Part shown: in pieces, positions 1 to 4,836 of the stretch | How the letters are laid out: each line of letters starts with the position of its first letter | How positions within the stretch are numbered: position 1 is the first letter of the stretch | Assembly: GCA_964394845.1 (NCBI GenBank) | Contig: CAYMZB010000068.1 | Coordinates: 1-5,089 of the forward strand | Reading direction: 5' to 3' | DNA from: CAYMZB01 sp964394845 | Lineage (GTDB): Bacteria; Patescibacteriota; Microgenomatia; Daviesbacterales; UBA10151 | DNA length: 5,089 bases | Made by a program: the position numbers and the translations under genes | The notes under the pieces: generated by a model | What the model saw: only the letters and a program-made list of their open reading frames with translations | Database searches by the model: none | What the model was told of the DNA's origin: nothing

Positions 1-637
1 TAAAACTCTGCGAGGTCCGCGCGGAGGCATCATTATGGTAACCCAAAAAGGTACTGAAAAAGATCCAGATTTGGCAAAAAAAATTGATAAGGCAGTATTT
101 CCAGGATTGCAGGGTGGTCCGCACGAAAACGCTATTGCGGCAATTGCGGTATGCTTAAAAGAAGCTACAACTCCTGCTTTTAAAAAATATGCAGCGCAAA
201 TTGTAAAAAATGCTAAAGTTTTGGCAGAAGAATTGGGAACTGTTTCAGAGACTCATTTGGTGCTTTTAAGTCTGACTAAATATGGATATGGAATGGGCTA
301 TCAAGCTCAATATGCCTTAGAAGAAGCAGGTATTACTGTTAACAAAAATACTATTCCTGGAGAGCCGGCTTCTCCTTTTTATCCCTCAGGTATTAGGTTA
401 GGAACTCCGGCTTTAACAACCAGAGGTATGAAAGAAGCTGATATGAGCAAAATTGCCAGGTGGATTAAAAGAGTTTTAGAGGAAATCAGAGGTCTGGATT
501 TGCCAAAAGAACAAGAAAAGCGAAAAAACTTTTTAGTAGAGGCAAAAAAAATACTCCACCAGAATAAAAACTTAAAACAGATAAGAGCTGAAGTAGAGGA
601 ATTTGCTGGTAAATTCCCTGTTCCTGGGATACAATAA
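1..637 (+). CDS. glyA: Serine hydroxymethyltransferase, C-terminal part (5' end outside window)
   Basis: This PLP enzyme converts serine and tetrahydrofolate to glycine and 5,10-methylene-THF in the cytoplasm. The reading frame is open from base 2, before the first ATG at 35, so the gene begins upstream. The first full codon (2-4, Lys) starts the family motif KTLRGPRGG and corresponds to the PLP Schiff-base lysine (E. coli K229). Further family blocks follow: AVFPGLQGGPH, ITVNKN, and SGIRLGTPALTTRG, whose Arg matches the substrate-carboxylate arginine. The 211 visible residues end in FPVPGIQ and TAA at 635-637. Two oddities stand out. The usual SGGTDNH block is replaced by a shorter stretch ending SETH, about 8 residues shorter than my E. 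coli alignment from memory. There is also a charged C-terminal insertion (LPKEQEKRKNF onward). folD follows after 4 nt, fitting a one-carbon operon. Identity is secure; only the C-terminal half can be judged. Confidence 0.96.
   Translation, partial: KTLRGPRGGIIMVTQKGTEKDPDLAKKIDKAVFPGLQGGPHENAIAAIAVCLKEATTPAFKKYAAQIVKNAKVLAEELGTVSETHLVLLSLTKYGYGMGYQAQYALEEAGITVNKNTIPGEPASPFYPSGIRLGTPALTTRGMKEADMSKIARWIKRVLEEIRGLDLPKEQEKRKNFLVEAKKILHQNKNLKQIRAEVEEFAGKFPVPGIQ
630..635 (+). promoter_or_regulatory. Candidate -10 element (TACAAT) for a leaderless folD transcript
   Basis: TACAAT ends 6 nt before the folD ATG at 642, so a sigma70-type start would fall on the A of the ATG. It overlaps the last codons and stop of glyA. 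There is no TGn extension, and I see no convincing -35. A short AAGG (636-639) lies only 2 nt from the ATG, too close for a normal Shine-Dalgarno. Reinitiation from the glyA stop is the competing explanation. Confidence 0.4.
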
Positions 638-641
638 GGTC

Positions 642-1478
642 ATGAAAGTAAGCGGCAAAGAAGTTGCGGAAGCTATCCTTAGAAAGTTAGCAGCAGAAAT
701 TAAAAGTAAAAACCTTCAACCGCGTTTAGCAATAATCCTGGCAGGAAATAATCCATCTTCTCGAATTTATGTAAACAATAAAATAAAAGCTGCAGAGAGG
801 ATTGGTGTTTTTGTAGATCTTTTGGAATTTTCAGAAAATGAACAGGAAAAATGTTTGTCAGCTCTTCAAAGATTAAATGAAGACCCCAACGTAAATGGGG
901 TGATTATTCAATACCCAACCTATGAATCGTGGAATTTTGATGAGTTAGTTTCAAAAATTGATTTACAAAAAGATGTAGACGGATTCTTGAAAGGATCCTT
1001 ATATACTCCGGCAACAGCTTTGGCTGCTTGGGATATGTTGACAGCTTTTTCCTTGCTTGAGGGATTTACAAAAACAGAAGATTTTCTAAAGGGTAAGAAA
1101 ATTGTGGTTTTAGGCAGAGGTAAAACAGCAGGAGGACCTATAACAGAGCTTTTGGAAAATAAGGGTTTTGAGGTTGCATCTGTTGTGCGTACAACAGAAA
1201 ATCCCAATGAAATTATAAAAACTGGAGATGTGTTAATTTCAGCAACAGGGGTTAAAAATATCGTTAATAGATCTAATTTGAAAAAAGGAGCTTATGTGGT
1301 AGGAGTGGGTGTTGGCAAAGAAAAAATAGATGGAGAAGAGAAAATATATGGAGATATTAACGATGAAGATGTTTCAGAAATTGCCAAACTATATTGCCCG
1401 ACTATTGGAGGGATAGGGCCTTTAACAATTGTGTCGCTGCTAAACAATGTGATAAAATCAGCCAAAGGACAAAATTAA
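642..1478 (+). CDS. folD: Bifunctional methylene-THF dehydrogenase / methenyl-THF cyclohydrolase (divergent FolD)
   Basis: FolD oxidises 5,10-methylene-THF with NADP and hydrolyses methenyl-THF to 10-formyl-THF, using the product of GlyA encoded just upstream. The protein has 278 residues, close to E. coli FolD (288). The N-terminal domain has YVNNK at 43-47, giving the catalytic Tyr-x3-Lys pair, then IIQYP at 88-92 with the conserved Gln, and KDVDGF at 110-115. The nucleotide-binding domain has GRGKTAGGP at 158-166 (family form GRSxxVGxP). The C-terminal block is PTIGGIGPLT at 253-262 (usual PxPGGVGPMT). Several signature positions are altered: QYPT for QLPL, YTPATA where PCTPxG is usual, and I-L for V-M in the last motif. 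I chose the ATG at 642; the frame is open back to a TTG at 603, but those 13 residues do not look like FolD and would overlap glyA. The family is secure, while retention of both activities is inferred. Confidence 0.93.
   Translation: MKVSGKEVAEAILRKLAAEIKSKNLQPRLAIILAGNNPSSRIYVNNKIKAAERIGVFVDLLEFSENEQEKCLSALQRLNEDPNVNGVIIQYPTYESWNFDELVSKIDLQKDVDGFLKGSLYTPATALAAWDMLTAFSLLEGFTKTEDFLKGKKIVVLGRGKTAGGPITELLENKGFEVASVVRTTENPNEIIKTGDVLISATGVKNIVNRSNLKKGAYVVGVGVGKEKIDGEEKIYGDINDEDVSEIAKLYCPTIGGIGPLTIVSLLNNVIKSAKGQN
1450..1458 (+). promoter_or_regulatory. Candidate extended -10 (TGA-TAAAAT) upstream of ybaB
   Basis: TGATAAAAT lies inside the end of folD. Standard spacing would start transcription near 1465, giving a leader of about 16 nt that opens with AAGGA before the ATG at 1481. 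It has the TGnTANAAT form also seen before recR and the gene at 2397, but is set farther from its start codon. I see no clear -35. This is a sequence-pattern inference only. Confidence 0.33.
1464..1469 (+). promoter_or_regulatory. Shine-Dalgarno AAAGGA for ybaB
   Basis: AAAGGA ends 11 nt before the ATG at 1481 and 20 nt before the in-frame ATG at 1490. It therefore favours 1481 as the start, although 11 nt is slightly long. Confidence 0.5.
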
Positions 1479-1480
1479 TC

Positions 1481-1759
1481 ATGGGTTTCATGGATAACAT
1501 AAAACAGCTTGGTGATCTTAAAAAAATGAGAGACCAGGCAATGGAAGTGCAAAAAAAGCTGGCAGGAATTAAGATTACTGTTGAACATAAGGGTGTAACA
1601 GTGGTGATGACTGCTGACCAAAAAGTGGTTTCTATTTCAGGCGAACAAGACTTTAATAAAATCACGGAAGCAGTAAATGAGACTTTAAAGCAGTCCCAAA
1701 AAGTAGCTGCTGATGAAATGAAGCCATTAATGGGCGGTATGGGTCTTCCTGGTATGTAA
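1481..1759 (+). CDS. ybaB: YbaB/EbfC-family nucleoid-associated protein (short form)
   Basis: Members are small dimeric DNA-binding proteins of the nucleoid, commonly encoded just upstream of recR, as here. This one has 92 residues from the ATG at 1481 (89 from the ATG at 1490). The N-terminus (DLKKMRDQAMEVQKKL) is the expected amphipathic helix. A beta-rich middle follows (ITVEHKGVTVVM, KVVSIS), then a helix (ITEAVNETLKQSQKVAADEM) and the characteristic tail MGGMGLPGM. It is slightly shorter than the usual 100-110 residues: the glycine-rich turn after the first helix and part of the acidic loop before the second helix are missing or reduced. The frame is open upstream to 1394, but that stretch overlaps folD and is unlike the family. 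folD ends 2 nt before the start, and recR begins 22 nt after the stop. The assignment rests on the helix pattern, tail and context. Confidence 0.88.
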   Translation: MGFMDNIKQLGDLKKMRDQAMEVQKKLAGIKITVEHKGVTVVMTADQKVVSISGEQDFNKITEAVNETLKQSQKVAADEMKPLMGGMGLPGM

Positions 1760-1765
1760 CGTAAG

Positions 1766-1774
1766 TGGTAAAAT
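1766..1774 (+). promoter_or_regulatory. Candidate extended -10 (TGG-TAAAAT) for a leaderless recR transcript
   Basis: TGGTAAAAT sits in the 22-nt gap between ybaB and recR. Its hexamer ends 7 nt before the recR ATG at 1782, so transcription would start within a base of the start codon. No Shine-Dalgarno is present in the gap, which makes a leaderless start attractive. No -35 is recognisable, as is often true of extended -10 promoters. The hexamer also lies in the loop of a 4-bp inverted repeat (GTGG/CCAC), probably by chance. Confidence 0.42.
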
Positions 1775-1781
1775 CCACACA

Positions 1782-2378
1782 ATGGCTCAAGTCCCAAAAT
1801 CTATCCAAAACCTAATAGAAGCTTTTGAGAGACTGCCTGGAATTGGTCCGAAAACTGCTCAGAGGTTAACCTTTTATTTATTGCATGCTCCAATTGATGA
1901 AGCCCAGGTTTTGGCAAAAGCAGCTATAGAAATGAAGGAAAAAACCATCCTTTGTTCTATATGTTTTAACATTGGAGAACAAGATCCCTGTACTATATGT
2001 GCTGATTCCTCAAGAGATCAGGTTATCATAATGGTTGTGGAAAATCCTCTGGATGTTTTGGCTTTGGAAAAAGCTAACTATAAAGGTTTCTACCATGTTT
2101 TGCACGGCGTGATTTCTCCTTTGGACAATATTGGACCAGATGAGATTCATATCAGAGAATTACTTCCCAGATTAAAAGATGGGAAAGTGCGTGAGGTTAT
2201 TTTGGCTACAAATCCCACTATGGAAGGTGAAGCAACTGCTATGTACATACAAAGGCTTCTTTCTCCTTTAGGAGTAAAAATAACCCGGATTGCCAGGGGT
2301 TTGCCGGTTGGTTCAGACTTAGAATATGCTGATGAGACTACACTCTTAAGAGCTCTGGAAAATAGAAACGAATACTAA
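1782..2378 (+). CDS. recR: Recombination mediator protein RecR
   Basis: RecR works with RecO (and RecF) to load RecA onto SSB-coated single-stranded DNA at gaps. The length of 198 residues is that of the family, and all domains are visible in order. The helix-hairpin-helix is LPGIGPKTAQRL at 18-29. The C4 zinc finger uses C58, C61, C70 and C73. The Toprim domain begins near VIIMVVENPLD (81-91) and includes YHVLHGVISPLDNIGPD and the NPTMEGEATAMYI segment at 144-156. The C-terminal block GLPVGSDLEYADETTLLRAL is at 173-192. Nothing key is missing, so the protein should be functional. The ATG at 1782 gives the standard N-terminus, and no Shine-Dalgarno precedes it; see the -10-like box at 1766-1774. 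It follows ybaB as in many bacteria, but dnaX is not in this window. Confidence 0.98.
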   Translation: MAQVPKSIQNLIEAFERLPGIGPKTAQRLTFYLLHAPIDEAQVLAKAAIEMKEKTILCSICFNIGEQDPCTICADSSRDQVIIMVVENPLDVLALEKANYKGFYHVLHGVISPLDNIGPDEIHIRELLPRLKDGKVREVILATNPTMEGEATAMYIQRLLSPLGVKITRIARGLPVGSDLEYADETTLLRALENRNEY

Positions 2379-2381
2379 ATA

Positions 2382-2390
2382 TGCTAGAAT
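2382..2390 (+). promoter_or_regulatory. Candidate extended -10 (TGC-TAGAAT) for a leaderless transcript of the gene at 2397
   Basis: TGCTAGAAT lies in the 18-nt gap after recR. The hexamer ends exactly 6 nt before the ATG at 2397, so a sigma70-type start would fall on the A of the ATG. The gap holds no Shine-Dalgarno and there is no clear -35. It would drive the overlapping set from 2397 through the M16 peptidase. This is the best formed of the four -10-like boxes here, but it remains a pattern-based call. Confidence 0.47.
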
Positions 2391-2396
2391 GTAAAC

Positions 2397-2804
2397 ATGG
2401 CTGACAGTGGAATAGGAATACAACAAGCTGCTGAGGAAGTATCGGAAACAGTAAGTGAAGTGGCCACGGATTTTAAAGATTCTGTGGGAGAATCTATTGA
2501 GCAGGGTGTACAGTCTGTAGTAGGATCTCAATTAACTCCACAACAAGCTCAACAACAACAGCAGGAAAATCAAAAACAGGAAACTGATCGACAGAAACGA
2601 CTTGCTTATACAAGGCAATGGTTTAAAAATTTAGAGCAGTCCCAAAATAAGGTGATTGCAGAAAATAAACAAAAAGAAAAGCAAAGATTACAAGCACAAG
2701 AGCAAGAGAAGCAAGTTATAGAAATGAAAAAGGAAGAAAAAAAGAAGAAGGTGATTCCTTCCAATATCGGGAAAGTAGAAATTAAAGGAGGGGTAGGAGG
2801 GTAA
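2397..2804 (+). CDS. Unrecognised glutamine/lysine-rich coiled-coil protein, 135 aa
   Basis: I do not recognise this gene and assign no function. The predicted protein has no signal peptide, membrane segment or cysteine, so it is probably cytoplasmic. Residues 9-42 could form an amphipathic helix rich in Ala, Glu, Ser and Val. A glutamine tract follows at 49-61. Residues 62-118 are highly charged (Q, K, E, R) and look like one long helix or coiled coil, with an isolated aromatic pair, W75-F76. A lysine run occupies 111-118 and the tail ends KGGVGG. About 24 of 135 residues are Gln. A genuine gene is supported by the ATG after the recR stop with a well-placed -10-like box, an uninterrupted frame and a one-base overlap with cysS. 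It may be a structural or nucleic-acid-associated protein, but that is speculation. Similar short Q/K-rich proteins may occur in Microgenomates-type genomes; this is from memory and unchecked. Confidence 0.78.
   Translation: MADSGIGIQQAAEEVSETVSEVATDFKDSVGESIEQGVQSVVGSQLTPQQAQQQQQENQKQETDRQKRLAYTRQWFKNLEQSQNKVIAENKQKEKQRLQAQEQEKQVIEMKKEEKKKKVIPSNIGKVEIKGGVGG
2541..2564 (+). repeat. CAA/CAG glutamine-codon tract
   Basis: Seven glutamine codons (five CAA, two CAG), interrupted by a single Ala codon, encode residues 49-56 of the unknown protein. The 9-mer CAACAAGCT at its start also occurs at 2421. This is a short, imperfect microsatellite in which slippage could change protein length without breaking the frame. 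Confidence 0.5.
2784..2800 (+). promoter_or_regulatory. Tandem Shine-Dalgarno sequences for cysS
   Basis: AAAGGAGG (2784-2791) is followed by AGGAGG (2795-2800), which ends 3 nt before the ATG at 2804. The first copy is 12 nt away, so neither has the textbook spacing, but together they form a strongly purine-rich ribosome landing site. The same bases encode the Lys-Gly-Gly-Val-Gly-Gly tail of the preceding protein. Confidence 0.75.
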
Positions 2805-4192
2805 TGCTTAAACTGTATAATACCTTATCACGGGAGATTGAAGATTTTACTCCGTTAAATCCACCCAAAGTTGGCATGTATACCTGCGGTCCCACTGTTT
2901 ATGACTATACCCATATTGGCCATCTTAGAAAATATGTTGGTGATGATATTTTAAGAAGAGTTTTGGAAGCTAATAAGTATGAAGTTAAGCTTGTTATGAA
3001 TATTACTGACGTAGGTCATTTAGTTTCAGATGAGGACAGTGGTGAGGACAAGATAGAAAAAGGAGCCAGAGAATCCGGGAGATCTGTTTGGGAGGTTGCT
3101 CGATTCTATGAAGACTATTTTTGGAAGTCTGTTCAGTTGGTAAATATTGAAAGACCTAATGTGGTAGCTAAAGCCACAGAGCATATTAAGGAACAGATTA
3201 AGTTAATCCATAGGTTAGAAAAGAATGGATTTATATATATTACAAATCATGCTATTTACTATGATATTTCTAAATTTCCAAACTACACAAAGCTATCAGG
3301 ACAGAGCTTAGAAGATAAACAAACTGGGGTAAGAGAGGATGTAGTAATAGATAAACAAAAGAAAAATCCAGCTGACTTTGCTTTGTGGTTTTTTACTGTG
3401 GGACATTTTAAGGATCATACAATGAGATGGCCCTCACCTTGGGGTGAAGGGTTTCCCGGTTGGCATATAGAATGTTCTGCTATGAGTATGGAATATCTGG
3501 GAGATTCTTTTGATATTCATACCGGGGGGATAGATCATATTGCGGTGCATCATACCAATGAAATAGCTCAATCAGAGGCAGCTACAGGGCAATCTTTTGT
3601 GCAAATTTGGATCCACCATGGGTTTTTACAAGTTGATGGAGAAAAAATGAGTAAATCAAAAAAGAATTTTTATAGAATAGATGAAGTACAGGAAAAAGGT
3701 TTTGACCCTTTAGCCTTAAGGTATTTGTTTTTAACAGCCCATTATAGAGATAAATTAAATTTTACCTGGGAATCTTTGAAAGCTGCCCAGAATGCTTTAA
3801 ACAATTTAAGGGAAACTATCAGAGGATGGGAAGAGCCAAACATTGGTTGCGCTGAATTTGAGCAAAAATTCAAAGATGCTGTCAATAATGATTTGAATAT
3901 GCCGCAAGCAGTTGCCGTACTTTGGGAGATGGTTCATTCTGATTACCCAATTTCTGCCAAAGCAAAAACACTTTTGGAAATGGATAAAATCCTGGGATTA
4001 GGGTTAGATGAGTATTTAGGAAAACCTATTAAGGTACCTGCAAGCGTTATGAAGTTAGTAGAAAAAAGGGAACATGCTAGAAAATCCGGTGATTTTAAAA
4101 AGTCAGATGAGTTGCGTCGCGAGATTAAAAAATTAGGCTATGAAGTAGAAGATAGCCTGAAAGGAGCTACGATTAAGTGGAAGAAATTATAA
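2804..4192 (+). CDS. cysS: Cysteinyl-tRNA synthetase
   Basis: This class I synthetase charges tRNA-Cys with cysteine as a zinc-dependent cytoplasmic enzyme. The length of 462 residues matches the family. TCGPTVYDYTHIGH (27-40) carries the zinc ligand C28 and the HIGH motif at 37-40. GWHIECSAMS supplies C224, and the next loop supplies H249 and E253, with the same spacing as E. coli C209/H234/E238. KMSKS is at 281-285. The C-terminal anticodon-binding region ends with the usual pattern (REHARKSGDFKKSDELRR, then a Trp near the end at 459). The zinc loop reads HTGGIDHIAVHHTNE rather than the common GGGxDLxFPHHENE, keeping the ligands but changing their surroundings. The ATG shares one base with the preceding TAA (TAATG) and follows a tandem Shine-Dalgarno. 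Its 3' end overlaps cmk by 16 nt. All catalytic motifs are intact. Confidence 0.98.
   Translation: MLKLYNTLSREIEDFTPLNPPKVGMYTCGPTVYDYTHIGHLRKYVGDDILRRVLEANKYEVKLVMNITDVGHLVSDEDSGEDKIEKGARESGRSVWEVARFYEDYFWKSVQLVNIERPNVVAKATEHIKEQIKLIHRLEKNGFIYITNHAIYYDISKFPNYTKLSGQSLEDKQTGVREDVVIDKQKKNPADFALWFFTVGHFKDHTMRWPSPWGEGFPGWHIECSAMSMEYLGDSFDIHTGGIDHIAVHHTNEIAQSEAATGQSFVQIWIHHGFLQVDGEKMSKSKKNFYRIDEVQEKGFDPLALRYLFLTAHYRDKLNFTWESLKAAQNALNNLRETIRGWEEPNIGCAEFEQKFKDAVNNDLNMPQAVAVLWEMVHSDYPISAKAKTLLEMDKILGLGLDEYLGKPIKVPASVMKLVEKREHARKSGDFKKSDELRREIKKLGYEVEDSLKGATIKWKKL
4160..4166 (+). promoter_or_regulatory. Shine-Dalgarno AAAGGAG that fixes the GTG start of cmk
   Basis: AAAGGAG lies within the end of cysS, 10 nt before GTG 4177. 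It supports this non-ATG start and an overlap of 16 nt with cysS. Confidence 0.75.
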
Positions 4193-4836
4193 CTATTGAT
4201 GGTCCGACATCTTCCGGCAAAAATAGTGTCGGATTTTTATTGGCTCAAAAATTAGGATACCAGTATATTGATACAGGTATGATATATAGAGTAGGTACTT
4301 ATTTGGTATTAAAAAAGAACTTAAAGCTCGATGATGTTTTAGGGATTACTGAAGTTTTCAAGAATTTAAATTTGGAAATTAAAAGTAGCAATGGGAGTTT
4401 AAGAATTTTTAATGAGGACGTAGACTTAACAGATGTTTTACATTCATACGAGGTTACCAACGATGTTTCAGCAGTTTCGGCAATCAGAGAGGTAAGGCAT
4501 ATTACTAAAATAATTCAAAGAGAGCTGGGACAGCTTAAAAATACAGTGATGACAGGAAGGGATATTGGTTCGGAAATCTTTCCAAATGCAAAACACAAAT
4601 TTTATTTAACTGCTTCAATCGAAATTAGGGCAAAGAGACGTTTTAATCAACTTGCGGAAAAAGATCCTGCTATAAAATATGAAATGGTTTTAAAAGATAT
4701 GAAAGACAGGGATCAAAGTGATACAACAAGAAAAGCTTCACCATTACGGATTCCAAAAGGCGCTGTGGTAATTGATAATTCAGATCTGAATGTTGAACAA
4801 ACAGTAAAAGAGATGTTAAGACACATATATGCATAG
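4177..4836 (+). CDS. cmk: (d)CMP kinase (cytidylate kinase)
   Basis: Cmk phosphorylates CMP and dCMP with ATP, recycling pyrimidine nucleotides in the cytoplasm. The length of 219 residues is typical. The P-loop GPTSSGKNS is at 9-17, followed by the family block YIDTGMIYR (30-38), which binds the nucleoside monophosphate. The NMP-domain segment NDVSAVSAIREVR is at 95-107, and GRDIGSEIFPNA (127-138) is the diagnostic Cmk motif. FYLTAS with its downstream arginines and RDQSDTTRKASPL (178-190) form the lid region, and the protein ends in a VIDNSDL-type strand. The P-loop differs slightly from the common GPAGSGKGT. The start is GTG at 4177: it has a good Shine-Dalgarno and places the P-loop at the usual distance from the N-terminus. 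It overlaps cysS upstream and the M16 peptidase downstream (8 nt), so translation is probably coupled. Confidence 0.96.
   Translation: MEEIITIDGPTSSGKNSVGFLLAQKLGYQYIDTGMIYRVGTYLVLKKNLKLDDVLGITEVFKNLNLEIKSSNGSLRIFNEDVDLTDVLHSYEVTNDVSAVSAIREVRHITKIIQRELGQLKNTVMTGRDIGSEIFPNAKHKFYLTASIEIRAKRRFNQLAEKDPAIKYEMVLKDMKDRDQSDTTRKASPLRIPKGAVVIDNSDLNVEQTVKEMLRHIYA

Noticed and set aside
603..641. Upstream TTG start for folD, extending it by 13 residues into glyA
   Set aside because: The extra residues do not resemble FolD. ATG 642 gives the expected N-terminus, follows the glyA stop by 4 nt and fits the -10-like box.
920..1207. 95-aa open frame on the - strand inside folD
   Set aside because: It is a shadow of folD with no motif and no independent start signal.
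1394..1480. Upstream ATG start for ybaB within folD
   Set aside because: The 29 added residues are the out-of-frame reading of conserved FolD sequence. ATG 1481 follows AAAGGA and gives the normal YbaB N-terminus.
1765..1778. GTGG-TAAAAT-CCAC inverted repeat before recR as an operator or terminator
   Set aside because: A 4-bp stem is too short and has no T-run. It is expected by chance and coincides with the -10-like box.
1402..1797. 131-aa open frame on the - strand across ybaB
   Set aside because: It lies antisense to a recognisable gene and its composition looks like reverse-complemented coding sequence.
2346..2531. 61-aa hydrophobic open frame on the - strand over the recR end and the unknown gene
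   Set aside because: Its hydrophobic look follows from antisense reading of a Glu/Gln/Ser-rich gene. I see no promoter or ribosome-binding site for it.
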